NCBI RefSeq assembly: GCF_037577855.1
Contig: NZ_JBAKFX010000022.1
Span: 1-56,851, forward strand
Length of the DNA: 56,851 nucleotides
Origin: Dethiothermospora halolimnae
GTDB taxonomy: Bacteria; Bacillota; Clostridia; Tissierellales; VENL01
Direction of reading: 5' to 3'
Numbering within the stretch: the stretch's first letter is position 1; each line of letters opens with the position of its first letter. The notes under the pieces are model-generated. The model made no database searches. It saw only the letters and a list, made by a program, of their open reading frames with translations, and had not been told where the DNA came from. The translations under genes and the position numbers were made by a program. Positions 1-9,526 of the stretch are shown here, piece by piece.

Positions 1-25
1 AAATAATTTTCTTGTCAAAAAATAG

Positions 26-75
26 AAAATGCTTAAAAACTTACTTCTAGTTAAAATTAAGTTCTTAAGCATTTT
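26..75 (+). terminator. Stem-loop terminator at the left edge
   Basis: An 11-bp inverted repeat, AAAATGCTTAA at 26-36 and TTAAGCATTTT at 65-75, is followed by a T-rich run on the plus strand. It probably terminates a gene lying left of the window. The loop is long (28 bases) but can itself pair partly (ACTTA/TAAGT). Confidence 0.55.
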
Positions 76-631
76 TCTTTATTTGTGGTCTGGCGAGTTA
101 AAATTTGCTATTTTCCGACAGCCCCCTAGCTCTTCCCTCTGTGGAAGAGCTAATATCTTCCTACAAAGCCTATAAGTACACTATATTATCTAAGATTATA
201 TTTAAGAATTACTAACTATTAATGAACTGTCCCTTGCTTAATAATAACAAGAACTCCTAAAATCACTATTGTTTCAATACCTATATAGAAGCTAAAATAT
301 TTTTTTACTATACAATATATTTATTTTTTCTTTATTCTTTTCATTCTTTACATTCTTGTCTGTGTCCTTTGGAAGTTTATATGTAGTTCGAATTTCTTTT
401 ATTTATATAAATCTATATTGATAGGGGTCTTTATTTTACATAAGTATATTGATGTTTGACTGGTGTATATAAGGTGTTTACATTTGATGGTTATAGAAGG
501 AAATTTTTTATAGCAATCACCTTTTGCCCATTTACTTTTATTAAACTATAACACAATATTAATGTTATGCATCAGACAAACTACTTAATTAATATATATT
601 TATATATACGATCTATCATGGGGGTATTATT
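76..631. other. Long gene-free stretch at the left edge
   Basis: No supportable gene is seen. It contains one perfect 10-bp hairpin, TAGCTCTTCC at 127-136 with GGAAGAGCTA at 143-152, preceded by a C-rich stretch (GACAGCCCCC near 116-126). That combination resembles the end of an insertion sequence or a small non-autonomous element, but no transposase is present and I cannot assign a family. The rest is A+T-rich sequence leading to the 96-residue gene. Confidence 0.35.
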
Positions 632-922
632 ATGGATGGAGACCTTATATCTGGATATTTTGATAAATTAGATGAAAAACTAAAAATATATGCTATAAAA
701 ATCCTTGATTCCCTTTTTGAAAATAAAAACCAAGGATTAAATGTCAATCAAATAAATAGCATTTTTAATTTCTCTCATAAACACTCAACCAATGAGGCTA
801 TCCAGGAATTAAAAACACTAGGCTATATTTTTCATGATAAAGATAAGAGTTATGGCCATGAAAAAAGATACTTTATTAATAAAGCAGGAGAGAAGGAGCT
901 GTTTAGATTTTATAATCGATAA
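632..922 (+). CDS. Small winged-helix-like hypothetical protein (96 aa)
   Basis: The protein has no family I can name. Its composition and spacing suggest a small helix-turn-helix or winged-helix DNA-binding fold: helices in the first 45 residues, a possible recognition segment around STNEAIQELKTLGY (about 52-65), then a charged beta-hairpin-like part containing DKDKSYGHEKRYFI. The upstream GGGGG at 622-626 is a modest ribosome binding site 8 bases before the ATG. Its 3' end overlaps the 3' end of the convergent minus-strand ORF by 105 bases, so the two cannot both be intact ancestral genes. The minus-strand partner looks like the truncated one. Function unknown. Confidence 0.5.
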   Translation: MDGDLISGYFDKLDEKLKIYAIKILDSLFENKNQGLNVNQINSIFNFSHKHSTNEAIQELKTLGYIFHDKDKSYGHEKRYFINKAGEKELFRFYNR

Positions 923-1264
923 ATGTAATGTATGCTCTACATTATAGTCTACTGTATATCGTGAATAATCAGGAATAGTCCTTTTTTCCGTTTCTTCATC
1001 GGTTTCTTCCTCTATATCTCCTCCGGCTACATCAAGCTTATTCATTATTTCATCAATTTTTAATTCATAAATATAAACCTCTTCTGCCATCTGAGAATAT
1101 ACTTTTGATTTTTCAAAATCTCTAGAATCCATAGAAACCTTAGTTTTTACTGATATCTTTTCAATGGTATCACTTATAGATTCTTTTAATAATTCGAGAC
1201 TTTCGCTAATATCTATGGCCTTTTGGGGAAAGTTTGCCTTTATTTGTTCTAATAACTTGTCCAT
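818..1264 (-). pseudogene. Truncated N-terminal fragment of a defence-island protein
   Basis: The first ~115 residues look like a genuine protein: an amphipathic helical region, an acidic linker (EEETDEETE) and then TIPDYSRYTVDYNVEHTL. From memory this last segment resembles a junction in longer proteins of restriction loci, where the chain continues into a C-terminal domain. Here the remaining residues are hydrophobic, low-quality sequence read from the antisense of the 96-aa gene, so the original C-terminal part appears replaced at about position 930. A ribosome binding site (AGGGAGG) precedes the ATG by 12 bases. I infer a gene cut by a recombination event at the left edge of the island. 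The homology statement is from memory and moderately secure. Confidence 0.5.
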
Positions 1265-1328
1265 TTTTACTATTTACCTCCCTTTAATATAGATTCTATT
1301 TAACATACTATAATTACAACATTAATTT

Positions 1329-2366
1329 CTATAAAGATTGATTAACATCAATACTGATCATTTTTGATTTTAAATATACATCTTTCTTTAAAGCTTTAAG
1401 TTCATATACTCTACATTGACAATAATTTAAAATCTTATTCTTGTAACCTGTAAATTCCTCAATTACCATTCTAGGTATCCCTTCTTGAAACATTTTCATG
1501 ATAATATATTTACTAACTTTCTTAGTATTGCCTTTTAATATATTATTTTGTATGTAAGTATTAATTGTATCGCTTGATCTAATTTCATTCCCTTTATAAT
1601 CTACGAATAACTTATCACTATTCGTTTGTATTCTTTCTCTTATTTCCATATATTCTTTAACTTGATATGAAAGATTATCCGGTAAATATACACTATATCC
1701 ATTATGCTTTATTGTATTATTTGATAAATTGATACATTTTACATCCAATTTATATAAAATATTCACCTTAAAACCAAATGCTAAAATAAACTTTAACATT
1801 AAAGCACCAACATATTTTATATGAGCATCATTTCTTTTATTATATAAAAATAAGTCTTCTATATCTCCAATATGCAAGTTAATGTCACAATACTCTATTA
1901 ATTTTATATATTCTTCATCTGATATTGGTTCTTCTGAAACTCCATAAACTATTATCTTTTCATCCAAAAGTCTATTTATGTATTGGGTAATTTGTGCTGA
2001 AAAAGATTCGTTAAAATTCTTATATGACGTCCCCATACTTTTAATTAAATTATCATTTACTATTACTTTCTTATTGGAAAATAAAAACTTTAAAAATTCA
2101 GATAAAACTGAAGTATATAGCCTAACTGAATACTCTGCTTTTATTCCTCTTGAACTTATATAATATTTTATACTTTCAAAAACTTTGCTAATATCTAGAC
2201 CATTTAAAATAGTATCTAATGTGCTATCCTGTACTTTTTCATGCGCATACAGAAAATCATGAAAAATTTCCAGTTTAGATCTGTAATTATTTACTGATGC
2301 TTCTTTTAAAAAGCCTTCCTTTTTTTGATAATCTAAAAACTCTTCTATATATATTTTTAATTTCAT
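1329..2366 (-). CDS. Tyrosine-recombinase-like protein lacking the catalytic residues
   Basis: The 345-residue protein has the layout of a tyrosine recombinase: an N-terminal SAM-like core-binding domain (about 1-110, with YIEEFLDYQKKEG at the start) and a C-terminal catalytic-like domain (about 150-325). The active site is not kept. The position of the first Arg is Lys200 (FGFKV), the H-x-x-R box is replaced by SKYIIMKMF (about 285-293), and the GH motif is Gly-Tyr (307-308). Tyr315 could still sit near the nucleophile position. A clear SD (AAGGAGAGGGG) precedes the ATG. Its neighbour is the OLD nuclease gene, in the same orientation, 97 bases further upstream. It probably binds DNA without recombining it, but its function is unknown. 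Confidence 0.6.
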   Translation of the reverse strand: MKLKIYIEEFLDYQKKEGFLKEASVNNYRSKLEIFHDFLYAHEKVQDSTLDTILNGLDISKVFESIKYYISSRGIKAEYSVRLYTSVLSEFLKFLFSNKKVIVNDNLIKSMGTSYKNFNESFSAQITQYINRLLDEKIIVYGVSEEPISDEEYIKLIEYCDINLHIGDIEDLFLYNKRNDAHIKYVGALMLKFILAFGFKVNILYKLDVKCINLSNNTIKHNGYSVYLPDNLSYQVKEYMEIRERIQTNSDKLFVDYKGNEIRSSDTINTYIQNNILKGNTKKVSKYIIMKMFQEGIPRMVIEEFTGYKNKILNYCQCRVYELKALKKDVYLKSKMISIDVNQSL

Positions 2367-2463
2367 TTTTCCCCTCTCCTTGCTATTATTTATAACACCA
2401 TATTTACAATCAAAATTATAGTTTTATGTAAAGTTTTCACTTTAAACTTTTAACAAATTATTT

Positions 2464-4284
2464 TCAGCTAATTATTTGATTATCAAAATAATCCGTAAAC
2501 ACACTAGTAACAACATCTCTCCATTTTTTAGGGATGTCATCCCATTTCCCCCAATTACTAGAATGGCAAAATGCTTTATATGGTTTTTCATAGCTTGTTT
2601 TATACCCTAGTAAATCCTCTATACATTCTTCTAACATTATCCTAGAATCTTCTGCCCCCAATGCGTCAACAATGGGCCTATTAAAAGATTCGGCTTTTTC
2701 AGTTCCACCATCTCTATCATGGATTACAAAAACATTTATGTTCATTGATTTTAAATACTTGACTAATGATATTATTACAGCTTTCCCTCTGGCTTTAATA
2801 ATTTGAACTTCTGATAAAATTTTTCTTCGAATTTCATCTTCAATTTTATTTATAGTCTCTTTTAACACTATCTCTTCTGTATCACCTTCCACAATTATTA
2901 CTTTTTTCGCAAAAAATACTCTAGATATATAATCATCCATCTTCAATAGCATTTTAACGTAACTCTTGTCGTGACTTGAAAGCTCTTTAAACTTTTCACT
3001 AATATTAAATGGATATATATTTACATCATTATTATCATTAATTATAAAATTATTTAAAATTTGACGTGGTTTTCTACTTAGATCTATCATATATGGAGAA
3101 TGTGTAGTGCATATTATTTGTGAATTTTCACTAGCTAGTTCATAGATTATATCTCGCATCTGATTAGCAGCATTTGGGTGTAAATAAATTTCTGGTTCTT
3201 CAAAACCAATTATTAGATTCCTATTACTTCTACCTTTCTTTTTAATAAAATTTTCCCTATATCTCAAAAGAGAAAAAACTGTAGCACGAATCATTCCCGT
3301 TCCTTGATAGGATACTTTTGTTAAAACATTACTCGCAAGCTTTATGTCAAACTCTGGTTTTAACGCAGTGTTTGGATCATTTAAATTAGCACTGGCATGC
3401 AACCTTGTATTAGGAAACACTCCATTAAGTATATAGTTTAAATCTGACATCATTTCTCCAAATTGACTTTCTTCATCACTAGGATCTAATTCACTACATA
3501 GTAAATTTAAATATTTTTGAGCTTGTTGAAAATTCTCTGAAGTATCTCTTACCTCCTCAAATAAATCTTTCATGATCTCAATCATTGCACCTTTCTTTCC
3601 ATCTTCGCCTATTTCTTCTGCACTATCTTGAGCTGGTATAATTATACATTTAGGCAATTTGCTTAAAACATTCCCTACAATTCCACCTGGATTTTCATCC
3701 CAAACTTCCTCTGTAGTATCAACATCCCAAATCTCATTAATTAAATAAATTTGCTCTTTTTGTTTTTTTGTTAAATTTTTATCTAGTTTAACTTCACCAA
3801 GTACATCTTCTATTATGCTTTCATCTAGCCCTACTTCTATAAAATCTTTTGGGTTCTTGCATCCCTCATAGCTTGTCTTTAATTTTCGTTTATTAGAAAG
3901 CATTTCAACCATTGCATTTTTACCAACTTCAAAGGTCTTGCAATATACTATTTTAAACCCAGTAGAATTAATATCGGAGTCGTCATTGAGAACTCTACCT
4001 TTGAACCCCTTCCAATTTTCCGCTTCCTTAGGTACATTTATAAATTCTCCTGTTAAAACTATCTTATCTGACTTTCTAATATTGGTATTTGTTTCAGTGT
4101 CAAATGCCATACAAAATTCATCTTCTTGTAGCTTATTCTCCCCAGAAAGTAAAATTTCGATTGCACGTAATACACTACTTTTCCCGACATTATTCTCTCC
4201 AATTAAAAAAGTCGCATCACCGAAACTAACTGTAGTTTCGTTACATCTTCTAAACCCTTCAATTTTTAATGAACTTAACTTCAT
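2464..4284 (-). CDS. OLD-family ATP-dependent endonuclease (AAA ATPase plus TOPRIM)
   Basis: The N-terminal ABC/SMC-like ATPase half starts with LKIEGFRRC and has the Walker A motif GENNVGKSS near residue 30. The Walker B region is IIGFEEPEIYLHPNA and the H-loop is ICTTHSPYM. The C-terminal TOPRIM half has VEGDTEEIVL and later FVIHDRDGG, the acidic metal-binding positions. OLD nucleases such as phage P2 Old and GajA of Gabija cleave or nick DNA and act in phage exclusion. The start chosen is the ATG at 4284, which has AAGGAG 8 bases upstream. The GTG three codons earlier has no room for a binding site. No UvrD-like GajB partner is adjacent, so this is a stand-alone (class 1-like) OLD, or it works with the recombinase-like neighbour. 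Confidence 0.88.
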   Translation of the reverse strand: MKLSSLKIEGFRRCNETTVSFGDATFLIGENNVGKSSVLRAIEILLSGENKLQEDEFCMAFDTETNTNIRKSDKIVLTGEFINVPKEAENWKGFKGRVLNDDSDINSTGFKIVYCKTFEVGKNAMVEMLSNKRKLKTSYEGCKNPKDFIEVGLDESIIEDVLGEVKLDKNLTKKQKEQIYLINEIWDVDTTEEVWDENPGGIVGNVLSKLPKCIIIPAQDSAEEIGEDGKKGAMIEIMKDLFEEVRDTSENFQQAQKYLNLLCSELDPSDEESQFGEMMSDLNYILNGVFPNTRLHASANLNDPNTALKPEFDIKLASNVLTKVSYQGTGMIRATVFSLLRYRENFIKKKGRSNRNLIIGFEEPEIYLHPNAANQMRDIIYELASENSQIICTTHSPYMIDLSRKPRQILNNFIINDNNDVNIYPFNISEKFKELSSHDKSYVKMLLKMDDYISRVFFAKKVIIVEGDTEEIVLKETINKIEDEIRRKILSEVQIIKARGKAVIISLVKYLKSMNINVFVIHDRDGGTEKAESFNRPIVDALGAEDSRIMLEECIEDLLGYKTSYEKPYKAFCHSSNWGKWDDIPKKWRDVVTSVFTDYFDNQIIS

Positions 4285-4507
4285 GCTTATCACTCCTTAT
4301 ATTTTACTTCTCCACTTTAGAAAATTTAAGATATCTTTTAATGCAGACTATAATAATGACCCATTTATTATTATCACTAATAATATTTCTTTGCTATTAT
4401 ATTCTTTTTTTATGTAAAAACAGTTATACTTTTTATAATCTGCACCAAAATAATTACTATTATATCCATTCTATACAAACTATAACATGTCCTTTCAAAA
4501 AAAAATA

Positions 4508-4534
4508 AAAAAGTAGCAAAATTTGCTACTTTTT
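4508..4534 (-). terminator. Intrinsic terminator of the type III operon
   Basis: A perfect 13-bp inverted repeat (AAAAAGTAGCAAA and TTTGCTACTTTTT, one-base centre) lies just after the stop codon of the Res gene. On the minus strand it is followed by a long T run. The genes of the helicase-DUF4391-Mod-Res block end here, which separates them from the OLD gene. Confidence 0.85.
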
Positions 4535-4565
4535 CATCTGAATAACTTGATTTTTTTATAATAAC

Positions 4566-7500
4566 CTATTCTTCTGCCACCTTATCATATCCATATTGTG
4601 GATTATAAACAACTTCATCATTTTCTTCATATACCCTATCAACAAATTTATCATAACTATTCGTTTCCATATATTCAGCTTCCGTTTTTATTGCTTTAAA
4701 GTGTTGTTTAGCACATTCTATTTTAGACCTTTCTTTGCCTCTAAGATCTTCATTTAAGGTACTATATTTTGTTTCAACTACAAAGTATACTTTTTCTTCT
4801 CCATCTTTATCAAAAAGTACAGCCCAGTCAGGATTATAGGAACCTAATGGAGTATCGATTTTAAACCAATTAGGTAGCTTTGCATAAACTTTGACATGGG
4901 AGTCTTTTTCAAGTCTTTTAGCAAAGGTTTCTTCTACCTCTGAATCATAAACCACATACTCATATGGATATTTATCCTCATGTAAATTAGCCTTCATCAT
5001 ATTCTTTTCTAAGTATCCTGTAAGCTCTTTGTTTTCAAATAATTCTTGAGTGTAGTATTCATTTTCGCCTAATCTTCTATACTTAATCCCATCAATAATC
5101 ATATACTTCATTTTTCTCTGTATTATATCGGCAATTTCATCCATATATTTTTGAGGATTTTTTAAAAATAATTTTATACTTTTGGAACGAATAAGTATTT
5201 CCACAATAGTTTTTCTAGTTAGATTAGTTTTATTTTGTAAATATGTTATTATATCAGGTAACTCATACTGGGGATCGTCTACTATAACTAATTCACGATT
5301 CAATTCCTCTGCTGATGTTCCAGCCTCATTTATATCTACCTTCGCCTTAGCGTAAACTAATTTTGCTTTGCCAATATGAAGATTATCTCTTATATCTAGA
5401 ATACATTCCTCTATCAATTTTTCTTCATCAAATTCCACTGAGTATGTTGTTTTATATTTTATCTTATTCCATAATTCTTTAAACTTAGGGCTAAGATAAA
5501 CTTTCTTATTAAGTTTCACTGTTTTCTTTTTCGAGTTATCCTTAATATTAAGATTTCCTGCAACTTTTCTTAGTTTAGAAACTATAGCATCTTTTGCTTT
5601 AGAAAATTCATCTGGTATTTGAACATTATTATCCTTTAAATCTTTTTTAAGTTTATCCTGTATTTTCCCTTTGTTATTTATATAATCTTCATCTAATAAG
5701 TGCTCCCATAGTTTCTCTGATTTTTTTTGTCCTAAATTTTTAGGAGTATCATCTTCTATTATTTTTATGTTTGCAAAATAATGGTCTTCTACTATTCCAA
5801 ATTTAATACCCTCTTCTTTTTCAATTTCCTTCTGTAACCCCATAACAAAATCTTCATAGGATTGATTGGCCATTACAGTTAGTGTATTTACATCAAAGCC
5901 TTGTATTCTCTCCCCCTCTTGATTTACAGCTAATCTTAGTCCCCTTCCTATCTCTTGACGTTTTTTAACTTCAGAGCCAGTCTCATTTAATGTGCAAATC
6001 TGAAATACATTTGGATTATCCCAACCTTCTTTTAATGCACTATGGGAAAAAATAAATCTAAGGGGTTCTTCAAAACTGAGTAATCTTTCTTTATTTTTCA
6101 TTATTTTATTAAAAGTAGATTCATCTGCCTTATTAGCTCTAAGTTTTCCCTTTTTTGTTGTTCTACTATCCTTAAACCTTCCCTTTTTATCTATTGAAAA
6201 ATATCCATCATGTACAACCTCAGCATCGTATTCAATATCCGTTTCCTCTAATAAATCATTGTATTTAGGCATACTTCTGACTTTTTTATACTCTTCCTCA
6301 AACCAAAGAGCATATTTCCCTTTTTGAGGATTCCCGTCTTCATCATAATATCGATAATTTGAAACCCTATCTATAAAGAATAAACTAAGTACTTTTATTC
6401 CCTTTTTATTAAGAATAACTTCCTTATCAAGATGTTCCTGTATTGTTTTTCTAATCTGTGCCCTTTTCACTTCATCATCGGATAGTCCCTTTCCCCTTAC
6501 TTCTCCAAGTTCAATTGGGTCTTTACTGGAAAAATATACAGATTCGTAGCCTTCTTTAGTATAAATATCTGTAATTTGATATCCTTCATAAATATCTCTA
6601 TATCCAGAGGCCTCCCATAAATCATCTCCAACAGTAAAGGTCTTAATTTTATAATCTATTTTATTACCTTTTTGTATACCTAGTTTAATTTTAGCTGTAA
6701 TAGGTGACTTTTTATTATCTACGCTAATAAGCTCTAAATAAGCATCATTGTCGCTATCTTGAGAAGTGATAGAAGCAACTTCTATTTGTTTTACAAGTTC
6801 TTTTTCATAGGCATCAATTGAATCTAATCTATATAGCATATTATGCTTGTCCACATGGGTAGCTGAATACCTTAGTGTGCATAGTGGATTTAGAGAGTCA
6901 ATTGCTTTTTTAGAGTTAGATGTAGTATCAACACTTTGAGGCTCATCAATAATAACAATGGGATTAGTCTGGCCTATTAATTGAATCGGCTTCATCCCAC
7001 TTAATCTATCATTTCTCCTATGAATAATATTTGCCTTAGTTTCCTTAGTGGGATCTGTAAAGCTTTTTCTAAATGCATCAATATTAATAACCATAATTTG
7101 TATACTGTCACTTATAGCAAAATTTCTGACTTGTTCTAATTTTTTAGAATCATAAATAAAATAATCATAGGGAATATTCTCATATAATCCTTTAAAATGT
7201 TCCTCTGTAATCTGTAAAGTCTTATATACCCCTTCTTTTATAGCTATCGATGGAACTACAATTACAAATTTTGAAAAACCATATTTTTTATTAAGCTCAA
7301 ATATTGTTTTTAAGTATACATAGGTTTTCCCTGTACCAGTTTCCATTTCAATAGTAAAATGATAATCATCTTTTTTTAATTTTTTAGTTTGTTTAATCCC
7401 ATTATTTAGCTGTATTCTTCTTAAGTTTTCTAAAATATCATCTTCATCAGTAACCAACTTATTACTTATACCCTTTGTAGTATTTATCATACTCATTTGA

Positions 7501-7619
7501 CTATCCAAATTTGTTACAGTAAAATTAGACTGAGCAAGGGGTTGTCCCTCAAAAATGTCTACAACTGCCTTTACAGCTTCATTTTGATAGTCTAAATTAG
7601 ATTTAAATTTAAACTTCAT
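4566..7619 (-). CDS. res: Type III restriction enzyme, Res subunit
   Basis: The 1017-residue length is typical of Res. The superfamily 2 helicase core has Walker A (ETGTGKTYV, about residues 92-100), the DEAD-like box IVIIDEPQS, the SAT motif (RYSATH), and motif VI with RQEIGRGLRLAV (about 570). The C-terminal nuclease domain shows a PD-(D/E)xK pattern, NPDWAVLF followed by VVETK (about 930-960). Res forms a complex with the Mod protein, hydrolyses ATP and cleaves unmodified DNA between inverted sites. The gene starts 16 bases after the Mod stop, with AGGGAGGGG before the ATG, and is the last gene of the operon. All motifs appear intact, so it should be active. Confidence 0.93.
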   Translation of the reverse strand: MKFKFKSNLDYQNEAVKAVVDIFEGQPLAQSNFTVTNLDSQMSMINTTKGISNKLVTDEDDILENLRRIQLNNGIKQTKKLKKDDYHFTIEMETGTGKTYVYLKTIFELNKKYGFSKFVIVVPSIAIKEGVYKTLQITEEHFKGLYENIPYDYFIYDSKKLEQVRNFAISDSIQIMVINIDAFRKSFTDPTKETKANIIHRRNDRLSGMKPIQLIGQTNPIVIIDEPQSVDTTSNSKKAIDSLNPLCTLRYSATHVDKHNMLYRLDSIDAYEKELVKQIEVASITSQDSDNDAYLELISVDNKKSPITAKIKLGIQKGNKIDYKIKTFTVGDDLWEASGYRDIYEGYQITDIYTKEGYESVYFSSKDPIELGEVRGKGLSDDEVKRAQIRKTIQEHLDKEVILNKKGIKVLSLFFIDRVSNYRYYDEDGNPQKGKYALWFEEEYKKVRSMPKYNDLLEETDIEYDAEVVHDGYFSIDKKGRFKDSRTTKKGKLRANKADESTFNKIMKNKERLLSFEEPLRFIFSHSALKEGWDNPNVFQICTLNETGSEVKKRQEIGRGLRLAVNQEGERIQGFDVNTLTVMANQSYEDFVMGLQKEIEKEEGIKFGIVEDHYFANIKIIEDDTPKNLGQKKSEKLWEHLLDEDYINNKGKIQDKLKKDLKDNNVQIPDEFSKAKDAIVSKLRKVAGNLNIKDNSKKKTVKLNKKVYLSPKFKELWNKIKYKTTYSVEFDEEKLIEECILDIRDNLHIGKAKLVYAKAKVDINEAGTSAEELNRELVIVDDPQYELPDIITYLQNKTNLTRKTIVEILIRSKSIKLFLKNPQKYMDEIADIIQRKMKYMIIDGIKYRRLGENEYYTQELFENKELTGYLEKNMMKANLHEDKYPYEYVVYDSEVEETFAKRLEKDSHVKVYAKLPNWFKIDTPLGSYNPDWAVLFDKDGEEKVYFVVETKYSTLNEDLRGKERSKIECAKQHFKAIKTEAEYMETNSYDKFVDRVYEENDEVVYNPQYGYDKVAEE

Positions 7620-7635
7620 TATTAACCCCTCCCTT

Positions 7636-9513
7636 CTATATACTTAATACTTCATCTATATCATTTGTCTTTAATAACTGAAGTGCATTAGTCTTAACAG
7701 ATGAATCTTTAAAACCATTGTCTCTAAAAATAATACTAGTTTTAGCAGGTTCTAACTCATCTTTATAATCAATAATTCCTTTTATAATATCTAATGTTAT
7801 CTCCTTATCCAAACATACAAATAGTGCTCCATATCCTATGGAATATACCTCTTTACCTTCTATATTCCTACTTTCTATTGGTGCTGTTAAATCAATACCA
7901 TACTTTAACATAACTTCATATAAAATATCCTCTTCCGTTCTTCCTTCAACAAAATTATCCACCATGGTCTTTAAATAGTCCTCTAAGTCCTCTCCATCGG
8001 CTTCCCATTTTCTTATATTTGAAGAATCTAATTTAAAAACCTTAAACCCAATATCAAGGTCTTCTATTCCTTCTTTGTCTTTATTTTCTTCTATAATTTT
8101 ATCCCCTGCTCTTCGAATACGTTCTTTACCTATTTCACATATGTTTTTATATCCTGATTTATAAGCTTCAGACTTTTCATCTGTGGGTTCTGGTAATTGT
8201 ACCATTATATATTTACGATTACCACCATCTTCAGCATTAAGTTTCATAGTGGCGTGTGCTGTTGTTGCAGAACCGGAGAAGAAATCTAATACTATATCCC
8301 TCTCTTTTGATTGTGTTGATATAAATAACATTCTTTCTATTAGTTCTAAAACCTTAGGTGTCTGAAAGACGTTTTCGGGCATAACTTTTAACAATTGTTT
8401 TTTAGCTGTTTGAGTATCCCCTACATCTTTTCTATACCAAATAGTTAAAGGAGTTATACCGCCTTTAACTTCAGACAAAAACCGTTTTAATCTTGGAGTG
8501 TTATTACCATTTTTCCCAAACCAAATTCGGTTATCTTCTATCAACTCTTGAATCCTATCTTTGGAAGTCATCCAGCATCGTCCTGCAGGTAACTCTATGA
8601 CTTTCCCGGAAGGCGTAGTAATAGGAAAATCATATTCAGGTGAATAAGTTTTAACGGATAAATCACTTGAAGCCCATGGTCCTCTTGGATCATCATCTGG
8701 GTTCTTATACCTTTTATTTTGTTCTTTTGTTCTAGGCAATAAGTTAGGTCTCCAAATTTCTTTGTTTTTTGCATATAGTAAGACATAATCATGATTAGCA
8801 CTTAACCATTTAGCATCATTTTGTGGTGAAAATTTCTTTTCCCATATTATTGTCGCAATAAAATTATCCTCTCCAAAAATCTCATCACATACTTTCCTCA
8901 AGTTATGAACCTCATTATCGTCTATACTAATAAATATAACTCCATCATCTTTTAGCAAATCCCTAGCAATTCTTAATCTTGGATACATCATATTTAACCA
9001 ATCAGTATGATATCTTCCATTCTGTTCTGAATTAGTAGAATATTTATTTCCTTCTTCATCTACTTGTTCAGTTAATTCCAAATAATTTTTCAAATTATCT
9101 TTATAATTATCCTTATAAACAAAGTCCTTTCCTGTGTTATAAGGAGGGTCTATATAAATCATCTTTACTTTATTATAATAAGATTTTCTAAGAAGCATAA
9201 GGACTTCTAAATTATCCCCTTCTATATAAAGGTTCTGGGTATCCTCCCAATTTTTACTTTTTTCTTTACAAGGTCTTAATGTCCCTGTGGATTGGGCTTG
9301 GGATAATCTAAATGCTTTATCCTTTCCATTCCAAGTAAAGTTATAAAATTCGTCTTTATCTTCCACGTATTCTCCAAATACTGATTTTAGTTTATCCAAA
9401 ATTATTCCTTCTTCAGTAAACACTTCAGGAAACAGTTCCATCAGTTTCTTCTTATTCTCTGATACAATATCCACACTTGTGTTATCAAGCGGTTTCATTT
9501 CTACTTTATCCAT
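7636..9513 (-). CDS. mod: Type III DNA methyltransferase, Mod subunit
   Basis: This is a 625-residue beta-class N6-adenine methyltransferase. The catalytic motif IV (IYIDPPYNTGKDF) comes before the AdoMet motif I (LDFFSGSATTAHA), the order characteristic of this class. The region between them carries the target-recognition domain (about 220-360). Mod recognises the short asymmetric site, methylates one strand and guides Res. It follows the DUF4391 gene by 13 bases, with AGGGGAG before its ATG, and lies directly upstream of res. Both catalytic motifs look intact. The recognition sequence cannot be read from the protein. Confidence 0.93.
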   Translation of the reverse strand: MDKVEMKPLDNTSVDIVSENKKKLMELFPEVFTEEGIILDKLKSVFGEYVEDKDEFYNFTWNGKDKAFRLSQAQSTGTLRPCKEKSKNWEDTQNLYIEGDNLEVLMLLRKSYYNKVKMIYIDPPYNTGKDFVYKDNYKDNLKNYLELTEQVDEEGNKYSTNSEQNGRYHTDWLNMMYPRLRIARDLLKDDGVIFISIDDNEVHNLRKVCDEIFGEDNFIATIIWEKKFSPQNDAKWLSANHDYVLLYAKNKEIWRPNLLPRTKEQNKRYKNPDDDPRGPWASSDLSVKTYSPEYDFPITTPSGKVIELPAGRCWMTSKDRIQELIEDNRIWFGKNGNNTPRLKRFLSEVKGGITPLTIWYRKDVGDTQTAKKQLLKVMPENVFQTPKVLELIERMLFISTQSKERDIVLDFFSGSATTAHATMKLNAEDGGNRKYIMVQLPEPTDEKSEAYKSGYKNICEIGKERIRRAGDKIIEENKDKEGIEDLDIGFKVFKLDSSNIRKWEADGEDLEDYLKTMVDNFVEGRTEEDILYEVMLKYGIDLTAPIESRNIEGKEVYSIGYGALFVCLDKEITLDIIKGIIDYKDELEPAKTSIIFRDNGFKDSSVKTNALQLLKTNDIDEVLSI

Positions 9514-9526
9514 TGAAATCTCCCCT

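Noticed and set aside
127..152. The left-edge hairpin as part of a tRNA or riboswitch
   Set aside because: There is no cloverleaf, no conserved TpsiC loop and no downstream gene in position. It is only a simple hairpin.
4269..4508. Plus-strand open frames upstream of the OLD gene
   Set aside because: Low-complexity hydrophobic translation, no binding site, and overlap with the OLD start and the Res terminator.
8595..8801. A 68-codon minus-strand open frame within the methyltransferase gene
   Set aside because: It lies wholly inside the Mod coding region in another frame, has no ribosome binding site and its composition is that of a shadow frame.
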